Positions 1-4,914 of a stretch of DNA of 14,810 nt are shown in pieces. The position numbers and the translations under genes were made by a program. Below the pieces are notes generated by a model. It did not search any database, was not told where the DNA came from, and saw nothing but the letters and a program-made list of their open reading frames with translations. Source of the stretch: Methanosarcinaceae archaeon UBA470 (GTDB lineage: Archaea > Halobacteriota > Methanosarcinia > Methanosarcinales > Methanosarcinaceae); assembly GCA_002508425.1 (NCBI GenBank), contig DAKU01000167.1, positions 1,899 through 16,708 of the forward strand, read 5' to 3'. How positions within the stretch are numbered: position 1 is the first letter of the stretch; each line of letters starts with the position of its first letter.

Positions 1-257
1 CCCTTTGGCATGTCGGCTTCCAGGATATTTACCCCTTCCTGCATGGCACCTGCTGCCATCATAACATGAGGTAAGAACAGCTTCCCTCTCTCGAACATTA
101 CCCCTACTTCGTTCATACCTGCAGCAAGACCTTTCTCAATGATCTCAGCAGGTGCGATTCCCTGGCCTTTTGCCTTGTTCACAGCAGCGATCACTGCATC
201 CTTTTTACAGGAGATGATCGCATCTGAGAGTTCCTTGAACATCTCTTCTTTGCTCAT
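1..257 (-). CDS. mtbC: Dimethylamine corrinoid protein MtbC (5' part, cut by window edge)
   Basis: The first 85 residues are visible, from an ATG preceded by a GAGGT ribosome binding site; the gene runs off the left edge. They match the N-terminal helical cap of the B12-binding methyltransferase corrinoid proteins: EIIEKGLAAGMNEVGVMFERG, then KLFLPHVMMAAGAM, then LEADMPKG. The wording, especially LEADMPKG and the SCKKDAV segment, resembles MtbC (dimethylamine) rather than MtmC or the MttC encoded further along the same strand. MtbC carries the methyl group from the Pyl-enzyme MtbB to MtbA. The DxHxxG cobalamin-binding motif and the B12 domain would lie outside the window. The gene has its own promoter region, so it need not be part of the mttBCP transcript. 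No mtbB is seen here; it may lie beyond the left edge. The subfamily assignment is from memory of family sequences. Confidence 0.88.
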   Translation of the reverse strand, partial: MSKEEMFKELSDAIISCKKDAVIAAVNKAKGQGIAPAEIIEKGLAAGMNEVGVMFERGKLFLPHVMMAAGAMQEGVNILEADMPK

Positions 258-317
258 TTTTCTACCTCTTATTGGTTTTTATGCCCTTTTATAATAGGAA
301 GGACTCTCCTTTAGTAA

Positions 318-325
318 TTTATATA
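318..325 (-). promoter_or_regulatory. Proximal TATA box candidate for mtbC
   Basis: On the minus strand this reads TATATAAA. It lies about 60 bases before the mtbC ATG, which would give a leader of roughly 35-40 bases. It touches a perfect palindrome immediately upstream (328-344). Confidence 0.45.
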
Positions 326-327
326 TA

Positions 328-344
328 CTACAATTAAATTGTAG
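328..344. repeat. Perfect 17-bp palindrome in front of mtbC (operator or leader hairpin)
   Basis: The arms CTACAATT and AATTGTAG are perfectly complementary around one central base. Relative to mtbC, the palindrome sits directly upstream of the proximal TATA box (318-325) and downstream of the distal promoter (379-400). It could therefore be a repressor or activator site at the proximal promoter, or a hairpin at the 5' end of a transcript from the distal promoter. Which one applies cannot be told from sequence. Confidence 0.5.
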
Positions 345-378
345 CACCCAAACATTAATATATAGCTGATATTTACTT

Positions 379-400
379 GTATTTATATTTTGCTATTAAT
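379..400 (-). promoter_or_regulatory. Distal BRE/TATA promoter candidate for mtbC
   Basis: The minus strand reads TAGCAAAATATAAATAC, an archaeal BRE (GCAAA) running into a TATA box. By eye, 20 of 22 positions match the block at 4494-4515 in front of mttB, which is strong evidence that it is a conserved promoter. It lies about 120 bases before the mtbC start, a long leader of the kind common for Methanosarcinaceae catabolic genes. Confidence 0.65.
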
Positions 401-503
401 TGGGACCTAGGTAAATATAAAGTGGAAAGCGAGAGCAGGATAAAATCATGTTAGTGACAATATACCTGCAGCTTTCATGCATCACATGACTCCTATTTTA
501 CCC

Positions 504-653
504 TTAGAACTTTGATACAAATATCCTAGCTTGCCATAAAGCTACAAGAGCTACTATCAAGATCACTACCATCCATAGTATTTCTGCGGAAGGTAGGTAG
601 GAGTTCGCCCAGTATCCATTGTATAATTCCATTGCTGCTGCGGATTGTACCAT
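504..653 (-). CDS. 49-aa single-span membrane protein next to the methylamine permease
   Basis: This short gene starts at an ATG with a strong GAGGAGG ribosome binding site (661-667) and ends with TAA. The product starts MVQSAAAMELYNGYWANSYL and then has one hydrophobic stretch around residues 24-42 (EILWMVVILIVALVALW), ending in a short basic tail (ARIFVSKF). It is therefore probably a single-pass membrane microprotein with the short polar end inside. Its ribosome binding site overlaps the stop codon of the 97-aa gene upstream, so the two are probably translationally coupled and co-transcribed with mttP. A role as a small accessory subunit or stabiliser of the permease MttP is an inference from position only. 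I do not recognise a named family. Confidence 0.72.
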   Translation of the reverse strand: MVQSAAAMELYNGYWANSYLPSAEILWMVVILIVALVALWQARIFVSKF

Positions 654-665
654 ATTCACTCCTCC

Positions 666-959
666 TCAGACATATACAAAACACACATTAGATGCTCTGA
701 CCTTTCCGAAATCAGTGATCACGTACTTGTGAAGAAGGAACCCTTTCTTATAGATGCCTTCTTCGTCTACCTTTGTTTCAGTATCTTTGAGCATTCCACC
801 TGAAGCTAATTCGATGATATCAAAGTTTATTGAATCTCTTTGAAAGTCACCCATCTGATTGTATTCTTTTTGTATCTTTTGTACAATCTCATAATTCCAG
901 TGGGATTGCTCATCACTGAACAATTCCAGTATCCTGAATTTGATCGGACGGTTAGCCAT
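666..959 (-). CDS. 97-aa winged-helix-like protein in the mtt operon
   Basis: The chosen start is the ATG at 957-959 (MANRPIKFRILELF), which has a GAGGTGA ribosome binding site overlapping the stop of mttP. The longer reading frame would run back into mttP. The pattern fits a small winged helix: helix KFRILELFSDE, helix WNYEIVQKIQKEY, a longer helix around RDSINFDIIELASGGML, and then a hairpin wing (KDTETKVDEEGIYKKGFLLHKYVITDFG). Small proteins of this shape are often DNA-binding regulators. The position right after the permease, in the same transcript, makes a methylamine-responsive or autoregulatory role plausible, but this is inference. No catalytic motif is visible. The next gene's ribosome binding site overlaps its TGA stop. 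Confidence 0.75.
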   Translation of the reverse strand: MANRPIKFRILELFSDEQSHWNYEIVQKIQKEYNQMGDFQRDSINFDIIELASGGMLKDTETKVDEEGIYKKGFLLHKYVITDFGKVRASNVCFVYV

Positions 960-960
960 T

Positions 961-2022
961 TCAGTCACCTCTGAGAGATTCGAGGCTACTGGTATCTTCA
1001 GAGAACATAGTGAAACTGCCTGCAAGACAGAATGCACCTCCTAGTAATAAGGTCCATGAAGGAACATCCCCGAAGAACAGGATCACAAAGAGCACGGCAA
1101 ACAATCCGTATAGATTCCCTATACCCTGCCCTCTTCCAACTCCAATGAGGGGGAACGACTTGTACCAGGTAACATAACAGAAACCAAATGTTATTCCTGC
1201 AAACACAAGTACCATTATAGTAAGTGGTTCGAATGCCATCAAAGCGTATTTGATCATAGGGAATCCGGCAATTGCTAAGAGTGGTACTGCAATGACCCAC
1301 CAAATAATGTTCTCTCCCAGAAAACGTAGAGTGAGACCAACATCTGGTTCAGCGATGTCCAAACCTTTTCCAGCTATGGCACCTTCAATACCCCAGCCGA
1401 TAGCTGCCATCAGACCACCGATATAACCGATCCATTGAACATTTCCACTTCCAAGCTCAGTGAGTAAACCGCCACCGAATATTACGAAACCACCAACAAT
1501 TATCAAGAAGATTCCAGTCGCAGCCCTTTTACTTATTTTTTCACCATACCACTGGGAAGCGAGTATAGAACCTACTACAGGATACATAAGAGCAGCCACA
1601 GCTGCAAAAGCAGCACCTACAAACCCCATAGCAATGAATGAACCTAAAATAGCCATTGGACCACCAAAGATTGATGCCAAAAAGAACCATTTTGAGCATG
1701 GCTTAAATTCTACCAGAGTTCTCTTCATTTCACCAAATTTACCGAGAACACCATTCCATACCATTAGTGCAATTATAACAGTTAAAGCATTGAATGCCGT
1801 AATTAGTACAGCAGTTACCAACAGCGCTATTGAATCACCGCTTCCTGCAGCAATCTCAGCGTACATTTCATCGAAAGGATTGAGTACCCAGACCACCGTA
1901 CCAGGAAGGTACCACAGCCCCCATAGTATAGCACAGAAGAGAGCCCACATGTACCCATATCTTACTCGCCTTTGATGTTCGAGTTTCTTTAAAGCTTGCA
2001 GATCCAAATCAAATACCTCCAT
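961..2022 (-). CDS. mttP: Methylamine (probably trimethylamine) permease MttP
   Basis: The product is 353 residues with about ten hydrophobic spans (roughly 24-46, 64-88, 111-130, 132-153, 166-188, 195-215, 235-252, 263-285, 303-318 and 323-340), as in drug/metabolite-type transporters. A basic N-terminus (KKLEHQRRVR) and an acidic C-terminal tail suggest both ends are cytoplasmic. Length and position directly after mttC match the predicted trimethylamine permease of Methanosarcina mtt operons; transport of trimethylamine is a family-level prediction. It lies 201 bases downstream of mttC with a hairpin in the gap, and I see no convincing promoter of its own. The start is uncertain: the ATG at 2020-2022 has no upstream ribosome binding site, whereas GGAGGT at 2015-2020 sits correctly before an in-frame TTG at 2005-2007, which would shorten the protein by five residues. 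Confidence 0.85.
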   Translation of the reverse strand: MEVFDLDLQALKKLEHQRRVRYGYMWALFCAILWGLWYLPGTVVWVLNPFDEMYAEIAAGSGDSIALLVTAVLITAFNALTVIIALMVWNGVLGKFGEMKRTLVEFKPCSKWFFLASIFGGPMAILGSFIAMGFVGAAFAAVAALMYPVVGSILASQWYGEKISKRAATGIFLIIVGGFVIFGGGLLTELGSGNVQWIGYIGGLMAAIGWGIEGAIAGKGLDIAEPDVGLTLRFLGENIIWWVIAVPLLAIAGFPMIKYALMAFEPLTIMVLVFAGITFGFCYVTWYKSFPLIGVGRGQGIGNLYGLFAVLFVILFFGDVPSWTLLLGGAFCLAGSFTMFSEDTSSLESLRGD

Positions 2023-2146
2023 TATATTTCAGGACAAAACCCGCCTAAATTGGCTGAAACAGTCATAACTACCAGTAGACCGATTTTCAGTCATATGACC
2101 ACAAAATTATCCTAAGTCTAATTCCTCCTTTAGTGAGCAATGCATC

Positions 2147-2169
2147 CCTTCAATCACTCTAATTGAAGG
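2147..2169 (-). repeat. Hairpin between mttC and mttP
   Basis: An 8-bp perfect stem (CCTTCAAT with ATTGAAGG) encloses a 7-base loop. A second inverted repeat follows closer to mttC (GGTGCA at 2176-2181 with TGCACC at 2190-2195). There is no clean U-tract after the stem, so a processing or attenuation element that lowers mttP expression relative to mttBC is more likely than a simple terminator. This is inference. Confidence 0.4.
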
Positions 2170-2223
2170 AGTTGAGGTGCATTGGATGGTGCACCCCATT
2201 GGATATAGACCTCAGTTTTGGGA

Positions 2224-2871
2224 TTAGAACAAAGCTTTGAGCTTTGTCACTGCATCCGCTGCATTTTCTGCGTAGATATTTGCTCCAATCTTGTCAGCCC
2301 ATGCCTGGGTCACAGGTGCTCCACCGACCATAGTCTTGATGCCGGAGCGCAAACCTGACTCTTTGAGCTGTTCTTCTACCTGTATTTGGTTGACCATTGT
2401 AGTTGTCATGAGAGCAGAAGTTGCTACTACATCTGGTTTTATCTCAGATGCTTTACTGACAATCTCTTTGATTGCGACATCTCTGCCAAGATCATAAACC
2501 TTGAATCCTGCGATCTTGAGCATGGTTGCCACAATATCCTTACCGATAGAGTGGATGTCACCCTCAATGGTGCAGATCAGGACTTTACCCCTACTTTCTG
2601 CCTCTCCCCCCATCTTCTCAAGTGCCGGAGTGAGTATTTTCACACCAGCACTCATTGCTTCAGATGCTGCTATGACATGTGGCAGGAACAATGTACCTGC
2701 TTCGAACTGGTCGCCTACTTCTGTCATTGCAGCAGTGAACCCATCCTGGATGAGCTCTGCCGGATTGACACCTGCTTTAAGAGCTTCATTAGCTACTTCC
2801 TCGGCTGCCTCTTCATCAAAGTCAAGAATTGCTGCCTTTGCTTTTGCAATAATTTCTGCTTTTGTTGCCAT
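2224..2871 (-). CDS. mttC: Trimethylamine corrinoid protein MttC
   Basis: The 215-residue protein has the standard two-domain corrinoid protein layout. A helical cap (about 1-90) holds GTLFLPHVIAASEAM, and a B12-binding Rossmann-type domain (about 95-215) follows. The cobalt-ligand motif is seen as D105-I-H107-S-I-G110; H107 is the expected lower axial ligand. SALMTTT (from residue 152) and MVGGAPVT (181-188) complete the cobalamin site. MttC receives the methyl group of trimethylamine from MttB and passes it to the methylcobamide:CoM methyltransferase MtbA. It lies 30 bases after mttB and starts with a clear GGAGG site, so it is expressed from the mttB promoter. Assignment to MttC rather than MtmC or MtbC rests on adjacency to mttB and on wording such as CTIEGDIHSIGKDIVATML. 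Confidence 0.95.
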   Translation of the reverse strand: MATKAEIIAKAKAAILDFDEEAAEEVANEALKAGVNPAELIQDGFTAAMTEVGDQFEAGTLFLPHVIAASEAMSAGVKILTPALEKMGGEAESRGKVLICTIEGDIHSIGKDIVATMLKIAGFKVYDLGRDVAIKEIVSKASEIKPDVVATSALMTTTMVNQIQVEEQLKESGLRSGIKTMVGGAPVTQAWADKIGANIYAENAADAVTKLKALF

Positions 2872-2901
2872 TGATAATCCTCCATTTAAATTCTTATGAA
2901 A

Positions 2902-4392
2902 TCACAGGCTGTCCCTGAATGCCTTATCTGCCTTGTCTACGATGGCCTTCATGTCCTTTAGCAGATCTGCATCTATTGGCATGACCTCGTGGTTCTTCAT
3001 CACATCGACTACCTTTTCATGGGCCACTGTTGCTATATCTTTTGAACCTGCTGCTGCCCAGTCCCCGTACATTAGCCTGTTGATCAAAGTTGGGTTGGAT
3101 GGAAGATCGATATTCTTCCTTGTGGTCTTGTGTGCAAGGAAGTTGTTTCCAATTCCTACCTGCTGGATAGCTTCCACCGCAAGCGTCTCCTCAGATACTG
3201 GAATACCTTGCATTGCCTTCTTTGTCATGGAGATCATATCGTTGTCAAAGACGAGCTGTTCCATTGAGAAGGTCATACCGAGTTCAAGCATACCTGCACC
3301 ATATATGGTGTTTGCACCGGACAGGGCTGGCAACAACGTTGTCATGGTCTTCTCGTGACCTGCCTGACCGTCTGGTATCTTGGCATCAGACTACGAACCA
3401 GCTACGTATGTGGGTAGACCATAGTATTGTCCCATCTTTGCTACGGCTGAACTGATAAGACTGAGTTCAGGGGAACCTACTGGTGCTGTACCCTTCTTCA
3501 GGTCGAATGTGGTTGTAGAACTGCCGTACCATACGGGTGCTCCTGGCTGAGTGAGTTGAGCCAGTACGATACCTGAAAGAACCTCTGCGTTGTGAGTTAC
3601 CAGTGTGCCTGCAAGATGAACAGGAGATGAACCGCCAGCCATCGCCATGCTCAGTACGTTAACCGGCATACCAAACTTTGCACCCTTCATGATGACCTGA
3701 CATGCATTGGAACTGAGCTCAAGTGGGCTTGTTGGGCAAACCAGCATTGAGAAGAGAGGCTTCTTACGGAATTCTTCGTCATCTCCACCATAGTATGCCT
3801 GTACGATATCTCTGTAAAATTCTACATGTTCACCTACTGGGTCTATGTGGTGGAAGTGCTTTGAGGTGTTCATCAGAGGAGTAAGTGTCTCGTGAACATC
3901 CTGCATACCCTTACCTGCCCAATCCCTGGCAGATACTGCAAGTGAGTAATAGTCTATGTTTTCTGCCCAGTCCACAAGCTTTGCAGTTGCTGCAACATCG
4001 GCTTCTGTGGAGTCAACTGTTTCGTACTGTCCCGGTGCTTTGTAGTTGCACATCTTGACACCAGTACCGAAACATGTCCAGTGAACCTTACCTTTATGCT
4101 CCTGCACTACTTTTTTCTTAGGGTCGCGTCCATAGAGTGCGAACCTGGAGGGACAGTCCTGAAGTGCCCTGTTAACTACATATTCAGGGATCTTGACAAC
4201 GTTTGTCTTCTCATTTACCTGACATCCGGCTTTCTTGAAAACGTTCCTTGCATCAGCATCTGATACCTGGATACCGGGGTTCATAAATACATCCATGGTG
4301 GCGTAGTGAAGTGCTCTCAGATCTTCTCTAGAGAACAATTCTAACTTCACACCATCCAGCATATCCCTGCCTGGATAATAGTGGTTTACCAT
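2902..4392 (-). CDS. mttB: Trimethylamine methyltransferase MttB, pyrrolysine-containing (amber codon read through)
   Basis: The reading frame runs from an ATG with a GGAGG site to TGA, interrupted only by one TAG (3391-3393). Reading that codon as pyrrolysine gives 496 residues with Pyl at position 334, matching the known Pyl position and approximate length of Methanosarcina MttB (495 aa, Pyl334). The context is LPTYVAGS-Pyl-SDAKIPDGQAGHEKT, continuing without a break into MTTLLPALSGANTIYG. In the family, a TIM-barrel enzyme uses Pyl to bind the amine and orient the methyl group toward the Co(I) corrinoid of MttC. The Pyl residue separates it from glycine betaine methyltransferases (MtgB), which lack it. 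A standard gene caller would report two fragments, 3391-4392 and 2902-3345. Decoding depends on the pylT, pylS and pylB genes further right in the window. Transcription is probably driven by the tandem promoter elements at 4494-4539. Confidence 0.97.
3391..3393 (-). other. In-frame UAG pyrrolysine codon of mttB
   Basis: The codon is TAG on the minus strand, residue 334 of MttB. The 15 codons after it stay open, join the downstream frame and encode conserved MttB sequence, so it is a sense codon here and not a nonsense mutation. Confidence 0.96.
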
Positions 4393-4430
4393 ATTATTTC
4401 CTCCTTACTTTACTCACGCATGCCACGTTA

Positions 4431-4446
4431 CAATCTGCATAGATTG
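4431..4446 (-). promoter_or_regulatory. Hairpin in the mttB leader
   Basis: A 6-bp perfect stem (CAATCT with AGATTG) closes a 4-base loop about 40 bases before the mttB start codon. Predicted transcription start sites of both upstream promoter candidates place it inside a leader of about 80-105 bases. It may affect mRNA stability or translation; no known riboswitch fold is recognised. Confidence 0.4.
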
Positions 4447-4493
4447 CACATTTCTAACATGCATTGCCTATTACTTTAGGCTAATCACATCTA

Positions 4494-4515
4494 GTATATA
4501 TATTTTGCTATTAAC
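4494..4515 (-). promoter_or_regulatory. mttB promoter candidate, proximal BRE/TATA block
   Basis: The minus strand reads TTAATAGCAAAATATATATAC. By eye it matches 20 of 22 positions of the block in front of mtbC (379-400), which argues for co-regulation of trimethylamine and dimethylamine genes. Transcription would start near 4470, leaving a leader of about 75-80 bases. Confidence 0.65.
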
Positions 4516-4519
4516 ATTG

Positions 4520-4539
4520 GTATTTATACTTTTTGCATG
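4520..4539 (-). promoter_or_regulatory. mttB promoter candidate, distal BRE/TATA block shared with pylS
   Basis: The minus strand reads CATGCAAAAAGTATAAATAC. It matches 19 of 20 positions with the pylS promoter block at 12881-12900. It lies directly upstream of the proximal block, so the two may be tandem promoters. Confidence 0.65.
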
Positions 4540-4550
4540 AACTGCAAAAA
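4530..4550. repeat. Palindrome overlapping the distal mttB promoter
   Basis: The arms TTTTTGCA and TGCAAAAA are perfect around a 5-base centre. One arm is the BRE of the distal mttB promoter. A protein bound here could block or recruit the basal factors TBP and TFB, so this is a good operator candidate. Confidence 0.5.
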
Positions 4551-4914
4551 GAGGTGTTACTTAAAGATAACGGACAAAAAGAGAGGATACAAAACGTATA
4601 TTAAGAAAATAACAACAAGTACAATCGTTTGTACTAAGACTATTCTTTTTGAATTGATTTGCGGGATATGAACACCCATATATACTTTTTGTACTAGTCT
4701 TTTTGAAGAAAAAGAAACATCATAAAAAATAAAGAAAAATGATGGCAATACACATTGTTTTTTCAGTCCCACCTGAATACAAGATCTTAACTGCCCATCT
4801 ACTAAAATAAACTAAGTATGTTAGTATGAAACCAGTTAGCGCAGAAAAATAACCCTATAAATAATTATAAATGATCTAACTTTGGAAAAATCAGATCAAA
4901 TAATTTTTAAAGAT

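Larger units (their letters stand above)
4393..4914. other. Intergenic region between mttB and the PAS/GAF sensor gene
   Basis: This stretch is very A+T-rich. Its mttB-proximal third holds a leader hairpin (4431-4446), two BRE/TATA blocks (4494-4515 and 4520-4539) and a palindrome (4530-4550). I see no well-supported gene in 4557-4914. One minus-strand frame (4557-4772) would encode a short hydrophobic peptide from a GTG, but it has no clear ribosome binding site or recognisable similarity. The sensor gene's 3' end shows no strong terminator hairpin. Confidence 0.6.

Noticed and set aside
960..1037. N-terminal extension of the 97-aa protein back into mttP
   Set aside because: The ATG at 957-959 has a good ribosome binding site and the extension only overlaps the mttP coding sequence.
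2224..2871. The corrinoid protein as MtmC (monomethylamine)
   Set aside because: It lies directly behind a Pyl334-type mttB, and its cap and B12-domain wording fits MttC better.
2902..3345. Separate 147-aa gene starting MTTLLPALSG
   Set aside because: It is the C-terminal part of mttB, in the same frame after the amber codon; the 15 codons between are open and conserved in the family.
3391..4392. mttB as a pseudogene with a premature stop
   Set aside because: The TAG is at the known pyrrolysine position (334), the sequence continues in frame, and pylT and pylS are present in the window.
4557..4772. Minus-strand frame for a hydrophobic 71-aa or 40-aa peptide
   Set aside because: It starts at GTG or at an ATG without a ribosome binding site, is in very A+T-rich DNA where hydrophobic frames arise by chance, and resembles nothing I recognise.
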